From NCBI GenBank assembly GCA_017644105.1, contig JAEPMD010000018.1:26057-90056 (forward strand): 64,000 bases of DNA. Direction: 5' to 3'. Shown in pieces: positions 1 through 7,844 of the stretch (the stretch's first letter is position 1; the number at the start of each line of letters is the position of its first letter). A program made the position numbers and the translations under genes. The notes under the pieces are model-generated. The model was not told where the DNA came from. It was given only the letters and a program-made list of their open reading frames with translations, and did not search any database. Origin of the DNA: Rhizobiaceae bacterium. GTDB taxonomy: Bacteria; Pseudomonadota; Alphaproteobacteria; Rhizobiales; Rhizobiaceae.

Positions 1-213
1 CTGGCGAACCAAGCATCCTATATTCCCTATGGTCCGGCACGAAAGTCTTCAAACGCGCTGGTAGGCAAATATTATCAGAAAGACATCGATATGGCACCTC
101 ATATGCCTACAGCCGATGCTAACTTGAAGAATGCCGTGCAAAATGACTTTGAATTTTGGGCAGACAACTCGGATCAGCTGAACGAACGTTTCAATGCATG
201 GTTAGCAAACTAA
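1..213 (+). CDS. Polyamine ABC transporter substrate-binding protein, C-terminal 70 residues
   Basis: The reading frame is open from the first base and ends in TAA after 70 codons, so only the C-terminus is in the window. The residues (YIPYGPARKSS, then a tail ending FEFWADNSDQLNERFNAWLAN) resemble the last helices of periplasmic PotD/PotF-type spermidine or putrescine binding proteins, where a tryptophan-containing helix closes the C-terminal lobe. Two permease genes of the same transporter type follow on the same strand, which supports the assignment. The exact substrate cannot be read from this fragment. Confidence 0.75.
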   Translation: MANQASYIPYGPARKSSNALVGKYYQKDIDMAPHMPTADANLKNAVQNDFEFWADNSDQLNERFNAWLAN

Positions 214-224
214 TATTAGTCGTG

Positions 225-250
225 AGCGCGGGGTAAAAACCCCGCGCTTT
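225..250 (+). terminator. Hairpin between binding-protein and permease genes
   Basis: A perfect 10-bp G/C-rich inverted repeat (arms 225-234 and 239-248) encloses an AAAA loop and is followed by only three T residues. It lies between the binding-protein stop and the permease start. In ABC importer operons such hairpins often act as partial terminators or 3'-end stabilisers that keep binding-protein mRNA more abundant than permease mRNA. That role is inferred. Confidence 0.6.
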
Positions 251-280
251 CAATCAATAAGAAGATAATTTTGAATCAGT

Positions 281-1558
281 ATGCAAGATAGTTCAACCAC
301 GACACCTGAAACTTTAGTGACCGCAGATGGCGTGCCACTGAAACAAAAACTGATTCAATCAACGCGCCGCGCTCGATTGCGTGCGTTACTCCTCACGTTG
401 CCGTTGGTGATCTTTATCATTGTCAGCTTCATGATCCCGATTGGGCAGATGCTTTTCCGCTCTTTGCACAATGACACCGCGTCAAGCGTTGTTCCTAATT
501 TTGCAATAGCCATTCAGGATTGGGATGAGCAAGGATTGCCGCCTGAAGAAACAATCAAATTGTTTGTGCTCGATTTGCAGGAAGCACGCAAAAAGCGCGA
601 AATCGGAAAAACTGTTGGTAATCTCGCGACGCGCATAAACTACGAAATCCCGGGCAGCCGTAGCCTCTTTACATCCTCAGCGCGCAAACTCGCGCGTGTG
701 ACTGAAGGCCCCTATACGGAAGCGCTGCTCGACATTAACAAAAAGTGGGATGATCCGGTCCTCTGGCGCAGCCTCAAACGCGCGACGAATGACATAACAC
801 CTTACTTTTATCTGTCCGCGCTTGATCTTAAATATGATGATGAAGGTAATATTATAGAAGCAGATGAGCTTTATCAGATTTATGTATCCAATTTTGTTAA
901 AACAGTAAGACTTTCTGCTACAATCACTCTCATATGTCTGGTCTTAGCATTCCCAGTATCATATCTCTTATCGACCTTGCCGCTTAAAACATCCAATCTA
1001 TTGATGATCTTGGTGCTGTTGCCGTTCTGGACGTCGCTGCTTGTTCGAACGACCGCGTGGATTGCCATTCTGCAAACGGAGGGCATAATCAATGACATAT
1101 TGGTCTTCATAGGCCTTGTGGGTGAAGATGGCCGGGTGCAGATGATCTATAACCAGACGGGTACGATCATCGCTATGGTGCATATCTTGCTGCCATTTAT
1201 GATCCTGCCACTTTTCTCGGTGATGAAAACCATTCCGCCGAGCTATATGCGCGCGGCGAGCTCCATGGGTGCAAAAACATTCACAGCTTTTAGACGGGTT
1301 TATTTCCCGCTCACGCTGCCAGGGATTGCCGCTGGTACGCTCCTCGTCTTTATTTTGGCGATTGGTTACTACATCACCCCTGCCCTTGTTGGCGGTGAAG
1401 ATGGCCTGTTGATTTCAAACTTGATCGCCTACCACATTCAAAAATCGTTGAACTGGAGCTTGGGTGCTGCGCTCGGAACGCTGCTGCTCGCAATCGTTCT
1501 TATTCTTTATTGGCTCTACAATAAGATTGTGGGCATTGAAAAACTGAGTTTTGGATAG
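281..1558 (+). CDS. Polyamine-type ABC transporter permease (PotB-like)
   Basis: This is a 425-residue inner-membrane permease. A first membrane segment lies at about residues 35-60. It is followed by an unusually long extracytoplasmic insert (about 65-205, rich in charged residues), then the usual block of five membrane segments. The cytoplasmic coupling (EAA) loop that contacts the ATPase is visible at about 320-348 (RAASSMGAKTFTAFRRVYFP). PotB proteins are usually about 280-310 residues, so the insert accounts for the extra length; the same layout occurs in YdcU-like permeases of alphaproteobacteria. The stop overlaps the region just before the next permease gene. No ATPase gene is in view, so it should lie upstream of the window. 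Confidence 0.85.
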   Translation: MQDSSTTTPETLVTADGVPLKQKLIQSTRRARLRALLLTLPLVIFIIVSFMIPIGQMLFRSLHNDTASSVVPNFAIAIQDWDEQGLPPEETIKLFVLDLQEARKKREIGKTVGNLATRINYEIPGSRSLFTSSARKLARVTEGPYTEALLDINKKWDDPVLWRSLKRATNDITPYFYLSALDLKYDDEGNIIEADELYQIYVSNFVKTVRLSATITLICLVLAFPVSYLLSTLPLKTSNLLMILVLLPFWTSLLVRTTAWIAILQTEGIINDILVFIGLVGEDGRVQMIYNQTGTIIAMVHILLPFMILPLFSVMKTIPPSYMRAASSMGAKTFTAFRRVYFPLTLPGIAAGTLLVFILAIGYYITPALVGGEDGLLISNLIAYHIQKSLNWSLGAALGTLLLAIVLILYWLYNKIVGIEKLSFG

Positions 1559-1568
1559 GAATGCGACC

Positions 1569-2603
1569 ATGACAAAACTTCAAACCGGCTATATCATTTT
1601 CGCAGTTTTAACCGCTCTTGTGCTGCTACTCACCGGATCAATTTCGGTCACAATCGGGTTCGTCTTCCTGTTTGGTACACCTTTGTTTTTCATGAAGCCG
1701 CTGCCAGCTTATTCGACACATTTGAATTATTTCAACAAATACATATTCCTTTTGGCGTGCACATTTATCTTCGTGTTCTTGATCACACCTATTCTGATCA
1801 TCATGCCGCTGTCGTTTAATGCAGAACCATATTTCACATTCACCGAAGGCATGCTGTCATTTGATCCCGCGGCCTATTCATTCCGCTGGTATCAGGACAT
1901 CTTCTTCAACGGCATGATCGATCCTGCAGCCACTGGCGCTGCTTGGTGGAGCGACATGTGGAACAATGCGCAATGGGTGCGTTCAACACGCAATTCATTC
2001 TTCATCGCAATCTGTTCAACACTTCTTGCCACAGGTTTGGGAACGCTTGCTGCATTGGGCTTGTCCCGTGCTGAAATGCCATATCGTGCAGCGATCACAA
2101 GCTTGCTGATTTCGCCGATGATCGTGCCATTGGTGATCACTGCAACCGGTATGTTCTTCTTCTATTCAGATGTTGGCTTGGCAAAAACCTATCTCGGTGT
2201 GATCCTAGCGCATACGACATTGGGTATCCCCTTTGTGATCATCACTGTAACCGCGACCCTTTCGGGTTTTGATCGCTCGCTTATTCGCGCTGCAGAAAAC
2301 TTGGGCGCTGATGGTTGGACAACATTCCGCAAAGTGATCATGCCACTTATTCTGCCGGGTATGATTTCAGGTGCTCTATTTGCGTTTATCACCTCATTTG
2401 ACGAAGTGGTGGCAGTGCTCTTCATCGCTGATGTCGAACAACGCACAATCCCACGTCAGATGTTCTCTGGTATTCGTGAGCAGATCTCGCCAACCATTTT
2501 GGCGGTTGCAACGGTTATGGTGATCTTGTCGATTATCTTGCTGGGTGTCTTGGAACTTCTAAGACGCAGAACAGAACGTCTTCGCGGTCTAACGCCTGCT
2601 TAA
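1569..2603 (+). CDS. Polyamine-type ABC transporter permease (PotC-like)
   Basis: The second permease subunit has 344 residues. The ATG at 1569 is chosen because TAGGA at 1556-1560 stands eight bases before it; an in-frame ATG at 1551 lacks such a site. Two hydrophobic segments at the N-terminus precede the canonical permease block, and the EAA loop (IRAAENLGADGWTTFRKVIMP) is at about residues 238-258. It would pair with the preceding permease to form the membrane channel. It is the last gene of the operon: the next gene is convergent, 24 bases away. Confidence 0.87.
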   Translation: MTKLQTGYIIFAVLTALVLLLTGSISVTIGFVFLFGTPLFFMKPLPAYSTHLNYFNKYIFLLACTFIFVFLITPILIIMPLSFNAEPYFTFTEGMLSFDPAAYSFRWYQDIFFNGMIDPAATGAAWWSDMWNNAQWVRSTRNSFFIAICSTLLATGLGTLAALGLSRAEMPYRAAITSLLISPMIVPLVITATGMFFFYSDVGLAKTYLGVILAHTTLGIPFVIITVTATLSGFDRSLIRAAENLGADGWTTFRKVIMPLILPGMISGALFAFITSFDEVVAVLFIADVEQRTIPRQMFSGIREQISPTILAVATVMVILSIILLGVLELLRRRTERLRGLTPA

Positions 2604-2627
2604 TAAGCTTTGACATTCGTATAAATT

Positions 2628-3416
2628 TTAAAGGTGCTGACCACCATTAATATGGATTTCAGCACCATTTACATATGATGAGCGTTCACCACATAAAAAG
2701 CTGACTACTTCGGCCACTTCTTCAGGGCTTCCAAGACGCTGCATGGGCACTTCCTGCATCACCATCTCATCCGTTCCAGGTGATAAGATCGATGTCTCAA
2801 TTTCACCAGGCGCAACGGCATTTACCCGGATCCCGGTATCCGCATATTCCGATGCTAACTCACGGGTTAATGCCGATAAGGCAGCTTTAGACGTTGCATA
2901 AGCAGCACCGGCAAAAGGATGCGTTTTCGTACCCGCAATTGATGTCACATTGACGATCGATCCTTTGGCTTTTTTCAGCGGTTCAAGCAAAGCACGACAC
3001 AGTGACAAAGGCGCGATGAAATTGACCATGTGAACGCGCAGCATGGTCTCAACAGATGTTTGAGACGCGCTTAGGCGCTCGCCCTCTTCCGTCTTTGGTG
3101 AAATGCCGGCATTATTCACAAGCGCGTTTAATCCCCTGCCATCCAGCCGTTCATGGAGCTCGCTCATAGCATGCTCAACGGATTTTGGATCAGCAAGATC
3201 AACCTCAATATGTTTGACGATACCTTCCGCCCAAGGGCAAACTTCAGAAAATGGCGTTCGGGCAAGCGTGAAAACTTCCCATCCGGAATTATGGAATTTA
3301 CGAACAATTGAATGCCCTATTCCGCGGCTGGCACCTGTTACGGCAACAATTGGCGCCGTCTCCGGTGTTTGGTGCCCACTGACAGGACAGGTTTGTGGCT
3401 GCTCTTGATCTGTCAT
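2628..3416 (-). CDS. SDR family NAD(P)-dependent oxidoreductase
   Basis: This 262-residue short-chain dehydrogenase has the Rossmann cofactor motif TGASRGIG at residues 27-34, NNAG near residue 105, the catalytic Ser in NVTSIAG and the YxxxK pair in YATSKAALSAL near residue 170. The C-terminal NGAEIHINGGQHL matches the classical FabG-like subfamily. About 20 residues precede the Rossmann strand and include a Cys/Pro stretch, so translation could start further in. The substrate cannot be deduced. It is a single gene, convergent with the permeases and divergent from fpr. Confidence 0.85.
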   Translation of the reverse strand: MTDQEQPQTCPVSGHQTPETAPIVAVTGASRGIGHSIVRKFHNSGWEVFTLARTPFSEVCPWAEGIVKHIEVDLADPKSVEHAMSELHERLDGRGLNALVNNAGISPKTEEGERLSASQTSVETMLRVHMVNFIAPLSLCRALLEPLKKAKGSIVNVTSIAGTKTHPFAGAAYATSKAALSALTRELASEYADTGIRVNAVAPGEIETSILSPGTDEMVMQEVPMQRLGSPEEVAEVVSFLCGERSSYVNGAEIHINGGQHL

Positions 3417-3795
3417 TTTACGAATCCCATTTTTGCGAAAGCAGAATAGACTTTAATTTAGGTCTCTTGAGATGAAAGCACAAACCCGGATTTGCTGAAA
3501 TTCAATAATTTCACATTGATTTGATTTAGCGCAAAGTCATGCGCGCGCAATGCTGTTAATATCCAAGATATACTGATAAAAGCCTATAAACACTGATGTT
3601 TTTCATCAGATTATGTGGGCAAAATCACATTTAGTATGAAAAACAGTTAAACATTCTAACATTTCAAAATTGATTAGAACATTTATCCTGTCAATTTTGC
3701 AAAATCAGGTGTAGAACACAAAATAGATAATTCGTTTGTATGCTAACGAATTTTGATGTATGTAAGACATATACCCAATTACCTAGGAGACACCA
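3417..3795. promoter_or_regulatory. Divergent intergenic region with two inverted repeats upstream of fpr
   Basis: This 379-base gap separates the SDR gene from fpr and has no plausible ORF. Two exact inverted repeats are visible: CAAAATTGA (3665-3673) with TCAATTTTG (3691-3699), and AATTCGTT (3729-3736) with AACGAATT (3745-3752). The second lies about 45 bases before the fpr start, a sensible place for a regulator site. No regulator family is assigned. The rest is AT-rich with no recognisable element. Confidence 0.4.
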
Positions 3796-4617
3796 TTGTC
3801 CGCTTTAGAATCCGCGCAGCCACTGAATAGTGATGAGTTTCCACTACCAAAAGCGACATTTGCTGAAAAAGTCATTTCTGTAGAACATTACACGGATCGA
3901 CTATTTAAGTTCCGCATCACCCGCCCTGCAAGCTTCCGCTTTAGATCAGGCGAGTTTGTGATGATCGGTCTACCATCTGAAGGCAAGCCATTGTTCCGCG
4001 CTTATTCAATTGCCAGCCCATCATGGGATGAAGAAATCGAATTCTTCTCCATCAAAGTACCTGGCGGTCCTTTGACTGAGCATTTGCAGAAAATTCAGCC
4101 AGGCGACACAATCTGGATGCGTCAGAAATCAACAGGTACATTGGTCATGGACGCGCTCACACCTGCAAAAAATCTTTATATGATTTCAACAGGCACAGGC
4201 ATTGCACCATTTGCATCTGTTATGCGCGATCCAGAAGCTTATGAAAACTACGACAAAGTAATTGTGACACACACAACACGCGATGTTGCTGAACTTAAAT
4301 ATGGCTATGACACTGTTGCGCTGGCCAAAGAAGACTTGCTGGTTGGCGAAGAGGCAACGGAAAAACTGATCCACTTCGCTACAACAACACGTGAAGAAAG
4401 CGATCAGATGGGCCGTATCACCAATCTGATTGAAGATGGCACTTTGGCAAAATCAATTGGCCTGCCTGATTTAAATCCCGAAACAGACCGCGTTATGATC
4501 TGTGGTTCTATGGCGATGATCAACGATCTGAAAGTCATCTTGGAAGCACGCGGCTTTGAAGAAGGCGCCAACAGCAAGCCTGCTGATTTCGTCATTGAAC
4601 GTGCTTTCGTGGACTAA
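3796..4617 (+). CDS. fpr: Ferredoxin/flavodoxin--NADP reductase
   Basis: This 273-residue flavoprotein moves electrons between NADPH and ferredoxin or flavodoxin. The FAD-binding motif RAYSIASP is at about residues 73-80, and the NADP-binding STGTGIAPF at about 133-141. The C-terminus ends in ERAFVD, the extended tail typical of the bacterial subclass I enzymes of alphaproteobacteria rather than the terminal aromatic residue of plastid enzymes. The start is TTG at 3796, with a good Shine-Dalgarno AGGAGA at 3785-3790; no ATG fits. It is a single-gene unit closed by a terminator at 4638. Family members commonly serve oxidative-stress or iron-sulfur electron supply. Confidence 0.92.
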   Translation: MSALESAQPLNSDEFPLPKATFAEKVISVEHYTDRLFKFRITRPASFRFRSGEFVMIGLPSEGKPLFRAYSIASPSWDEEIEFFSIKVPGGPLTEHLQKIQPGDTIWMRQKSTGTLVMDALTPAKNLYMISTGTGIAPFASVMRDPEAYENYDKVIVTHTTRDVAELKYGYDTVALAKEDLLVGEEATEKLIHFATTTREESDQMGRITNLIEDGTLAKSIGLPDLNPETDRVMICGSMAMINDLKVILEARGFEEGANSKPADFVIERAFVD

Positions 4618-4637
4618 TCAATCCGCATATGAGTTTA

Positions 4638-4675
4638 AAACCCGCTTGATAGAAATATTAAGCGGGTTTATTTTT
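4638..4675. terminator. Bidirectional rho-independent terminator
   Basis: A perfect 10-bp stem, AAACCCGCTT (4638-4647) with AAGCGGGTTT (4660-4669), is followed on the plus strand by a T-rich run (4667-4675). On the minus strand it is followed by TTTAAAC. It separates convergent fpr and the CobW-family gene, whose last codons reach into the stem. Confidence 0.85.
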
Positions 4676-5624
4676 GCGCGTCGTAAAAGCCTTCAGAGAT
4701 AATATCTTCCGGCAAGTTACGCCCAATAAAAACAAGCTGGCTCGAGCGGGTTTCATCCACACCCCAAGGGCGCTGTGCAACCCCTTCCAACAATTGATGA
4801 ACGCCTTGCACCACAAAACGCTCGTCATCACCTTTGAAGCTAATAATGCCCTTGGTTCTAAGCATATCCATCCCGAAATGCTCCAACACCCATTGCATCC
4901 ATGATGAAAACTTCTCGCGGTTCAGCGGGATTTCACTTTCTAAAGAGAAGCTTTGCACATCATCATCGTGATGATGATGGTGGTGATGAGATAAAAAGTT
5001 AGGGTCTTTGACCAAAGTGCGGTCCAAAGCAAAGGCGTTTTGTGACAGGATCAGGTTCAGATCAATGTTCGATTGCTTTGTGTGATAAATCTTAGCAAGC
5101 GGATTGATACTCCGAATCATAGCCTCCAAGGCATTAACATCTTCAACCAAGTCGATTTTGTTTAAAAGCAGAATATCGGCAAAGGCAATCTGCTCTTTCG
5201 CTTCACGCGACGCTTCAAGCTCAACCGATATGTGTTTGGCATCGACAACTGTTAAAATAGCATCCAATTGTGTTTTAGACCGCACAAATTCTTCTTGCAA
5301 AAAGGTTTGCGCAACAGGTGCTGGATCAGCAAGCCCGGTTGTTTCGATAATGATATTATCGATTTCGCGTCCGCTTTTCAGCAAATTATCAATGGTTTCG
5401 ATTAAATCACCGCGCACCGAGCAGCAGATACAGCCATTGCTCATCTCAAAGATATCTTCATCCGCACCAACGACCAACGCACCATCAATGCCGATCTCAC
5501 CAAATTCATTGACGATAACAGCATAATTTTTGTCATGCTTTTCTGACAAAATGCGATTTAGCAGCGTTGTTTTACCGGCACCGAGATAGCCGGTTATAAC
5601 AGTGACAGGTATTTTATCTGACAT
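4668..5624 (-). CDS. CobW/G3E-family GTPase, putative metallochaperone
   Basis: This 318-residue COG0523 GTPase has a P-loop GYLGAGKTTLL (residues 12-22), the CxCC metal motif within GCICCSVRGDL near residue 66, a guanine-specificity NKID near 155, and a C-terminal CobW_C domain. At about 214-224 sits a run of seven His and three Asp residues, a likely metal-binding loop. Family members insert or deliver zinc, cobalt or nickel using GTP hydrolysis. The start codon overlaps the aquaporin stop (TAATG), so the two are translationally coupled. No cobalamin genes are near, and no zinc-uptake regulator site was recognised, so the metal is not settled. Confidence 0.88.
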   Translation of the reverse strand: MSDKIPVTVITGYLGAGKTTLLNRILSEKHDKNYAVIVNEFGEIGIDGALVVGADEDIFEMSNGCICCSVRGDLIETIDNLLKSGREIDNIIIETTGLADPAPVAQTFLQEEFVRSKTQLDAILTVVDAKHISVELEASREAKEQIAFADILLLNKIDLVEDVNALEAMIRSINPLAKIYHTKQSNIDLNLILSQNAFALDRTLVKDPNFLSHHHHHHHDDDVQSFSLESEIPLNREKFSSWMQWVLEHFGMDMLRTKGIISFKGDDERFVVQGVHQLLEGVAQRPWGVDETRSSQLVFIGRNLPEDIISEGFYDAQK

Positions 5625-6292
5625 TAATTGTTTTTCTCACCCAATATCCATTTGCAGAACAACCATGCGAACACGGCAAATGTCAACTGAGAGATGATAA
5701 AACCTGGCGCATCAGCAGGTCGAATACCAGCAAATGTATCTGAGAAGCTACGGGCAATCGTCACCGCTGGATTGGCAAAGGATGTGGAAGCGGTAAACCA
5801 ATATGCAGCTGTAATATAAAGTCCAACGGCCATGGCAACAGCGCTTTCTTTGGCTTTGATGGTCAGAAGAATGGTTGTCACCAAACCAAATGTCGCAACA
5901 CCTTCAGCAAACCATTGCGCACCACCCGAGCGTATTTTTTGAGAAAACTGAAAGACATCAAGCTCAAACATCAAATGCGCTGCCCAAACACCCAATATGC
6001 CACCGATGATCTGAAACACCACATAAAGGACAGAGGTTTTTGCCGCAATTTCCTTGCGCAAGAAAAAAACCAGTGTCACCGCAGGGTTAAAATGCGCACC
6101 CGATATTCGGCCAAACATCGTAATGAGCACAAACAATATTGCACCCGTTGGGATCGTATTGCCTAAAAGCGCAATCGCAACATTACCGCCAGCAAGCTGT
6201 TCGGCCATGATGCCTGAACCAACCACAGTGGCGAGCAAAAACCCTGTGCCCACAAGTTCCGCAACAAGTTTTTGAGTTTGAGAATATGCCAA
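5624..6292 (-). CDS. MIP-family aquaporin/solute channel
   Basis: This 222-residue integral membrane protein has about six membrane helices and two re-entrant NPA boxes: HFNPAVTL at about 67-74 and ANPAVTIAR at about 170-180. The second half-helix carries the expected Arg after NPAVTIA. Most of its pore-lining context resembles the AqpS/AqpZ-like proteins of alphaproteobacteria, some of which pass arsenite or other small solutes, but selectivity cannot be read with confidence. It is cotranscribed with, and directly upstream of, the CobW-family GTPase (one-base overlap). Confidence 0.85.
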   Translation of the reverse strand: MAYSQTQKLVAELVGTGFLLATVVGSGIMAEQLAGGNVAIALLGNTIPTGAILFVLITMFGRISGAHFNPAVTLVFFLRKEIAAKTSVLYVVFQIIGGILGVWAAHLMFELDVFQFSQKIRSGGAQWFAEGVATFGLVTTILLTIKAKESAVAMAVGLYITAAYWFTASTSFANPAVTIARSFSDTFAGIRPADAPGFIISQLTFAVFAWLFCKWILGEKNN

Positions 6293-6426
6293 AATTTAAC
6301 CGCCCTATTTGATGCATTGATTGCACAGCATGCATATCAAATACAATTACAGCCCGCAAACTTTGCAATTATCGCTGCATGCTTACGGGCTGTTTATGAA
6401 ACATTTATGACAGTTATTTAAAAGCT

Positions 6427-7644
6427 TTACGCAACCGCACGAGATAGTGCGCATTGTGACCAAAGATCATGCAAAGCGCTGACGAGATGTTCGATATCCT
6501 CATCGCTGTGCAAAGGCGTTGGCGTAAAGCGCAAGCGCTCAGTTTTGCGCGGCACAGTTGGATAGTTAATCGGCTGAACGTAGATGCCATAATCATCGAG
6601 CAGCATGTCTGAGATCATTTTACATTTCGCTGCGTCACCCACCATCACCGGAACAATATGGCTTGGGTTCATCATGTGCGGGATGCCACGTGCATCAAGG
6701 CGCTCACGAAGTTTAGCCACGCGTTCTTGCTGTTGCATGCGTTCAAAGCTGCTCATTTTCAAATGCTGAATGCTGGCAGCAGCACCGGCAGCGATTGCCG
6801 GCGGAATAGCTGTTGTGAAGATAAAGCCTGATGCAAAGCTGCGAACAAAGTCACACAAGGCTTCAGAGGCAGTGATATAACCACCCATCACACCATAGGC
6901 TTTGCCCAATGTGCCTTCAATGACCGTTATGCGATCCATCAAACCTTCGCGCTCAGCAATACCGCCACCGCGTGGTCCATAAAGGCCCACAGCGTGAACT
7001 TCATCAAGGTAGGTCATAGCGCCATATTTATCGGCCACATCGCAAATCTCTTTGATCGGCGCGATATCGCCATCCATGGAATAAACGCTTTCAAAAGCAA
7101 TCATTTTTGGTGCATCAGGATCAGCTGCTGCAAGCTTTTCTTCCAGATCCTTCACATCATTATGCTTCCAGATCACTTTTTGCGCACGAGAATGGCGCAC
7201 ACCTTCAATCATAGATGCGTGATTAAGCGCATCTGAGAAGATGATCATATTTGGAATTTGCGCACCTAGTGTGCCGAGAGCTGCCCAGTTGGACACGTAG
7301 CCTGAGGTGAAGAGTAGAGCCGCCTCTTTGTTGTGAAGGTCTGCAAGCTCCTGCTCAAGCAAGACATGATAATGCGTGGTGCCGGAAATGTTGCGTGTGC
7401 CACCGGCACCTGTGCCGGCGCGATCAATCGCCTCTTTCATGGCGTCAGAAACTTTTGGATTTTGCCCCATGCCGAGATAATCGTTGGAACACCAAACGGT
7501 CACATCAGAGACTGTGCCATCTGGCTTATGACGGGTGGCTTTTGGAAAGTTCCCTTTATGACGCTCAAGATCGGCAAATACCCGATAGCGGCCTTCTTCT
7601 TTCAGACCATCAAGCGATTCTGTGAAAAACTTTTCAAAATCCAT
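6427..7644 (-). CDS. hemA: 5-aminolevulinate synthase
   Basis: This PLP enzyme condenses glycine and succinyl-CoA to 5-aminolevulinate, the first step of the C4 (Shemin) tetrapyrrole pathway used by alphaproteobacteria. The 405-residue protein opens [20 protein letters not shown], a typical start for the family. It has [17 protein letters not shown] (cofactor-binding Asp and His) and [13 protein letters not shown] with the Schiff-base lysine. ATG 7644 is chosen because GGAG lies seven bases upstream; the in-frame GTG at 7656 contains that ribosome site. A perfect FNR/FixK box lies about 125 bases upstream. The gene is monocistronic. Confidence 0.95.
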   Translation of the reverse strand: MDFEKFFTESLDGLKEEGRYRVFADLERHKGNFPKATRHKPDGTVSDVTVWCSNDYLGMGQNPKVSDAMKEAIDRAGTGAGGTRNISGTTHYHVLLEQELADLHNKEAALLFTSGYVSNWAALGTLGAQIPNMIIFSDALNHASMIEGVRHSRAQKVIWKHNDVKDLEEKLAAADPDAPKMIAFESVYSMDGDIAPIKEICDVADKYGAMTYLDEVHAVGLYGPRGGGIAEREGLMDRITVIEGTLGKAYGVMGGYITASEALCDFVRSFASGFIFTTAIPPAIAAGAAASIQHLKMSSFERMQQQERVAKLRERLDARGIPHMMNPSHIVPVMVGDAAKCKMISDMLLDDYGIYVQPINYPTVPRKTERLRFTPTPLHSDEDIEHLVSALHDLWSQCALSRAVA

Positions 7645-7768
7645 AACTATCTCCACATGGATAGCGCTATAAGGCGCTTACTCTTTCAACTGGCTTATAT
7701 ACAAATGATTGCAGCAAGCCAATGCGACAAATCTGCCAGCCAACATAATCCAATACTCTATTCAAGCA

Positions 7769-7782
7769 TTGATCCACATCAA
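7769..7782 (-). promoter_or_regulatory. FNR/FixK-type box upstream of hemA
   Basis: The sequence TTGAT-CCAC-ATCAA is a perfect match to the FNR/FixK half-site pair TTGAT-N4-ATCAA. A GATTAT hexamer at 7745-7750 on the minus strand is a fair -10 element at the spacing expected for a class II activator site near -40. An 8-bp inverted repeat (7780-7787 with 7799-7806) overlaps its upstream edge. hemA control by FnrL or FixK is known in Rhodobacter and rhizobia; here it is inferred from sequence. Confidence 0.65.
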
Positions 7783-7844
7783 TTGCCAATTTTTATGCGG
7801 CAATTGGTGTGAATAAACTCAAAATACCATGAGAAGCCAAGCTC

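Noticed and set aside
4953..4992. GAT/GGT trinucleotide run resembling a microsatellite
   Set aside because: It lies in frame within the CobW-family gene and encodes the seven-His/three-Asp loop.
6350..6392. CAGCCCG/CGGGCTG inverted repeat after hemA as a terminator
   Set aside because: The loop is about 29 bases and no T-run follows, so it does not meet the usual terminator criteria.
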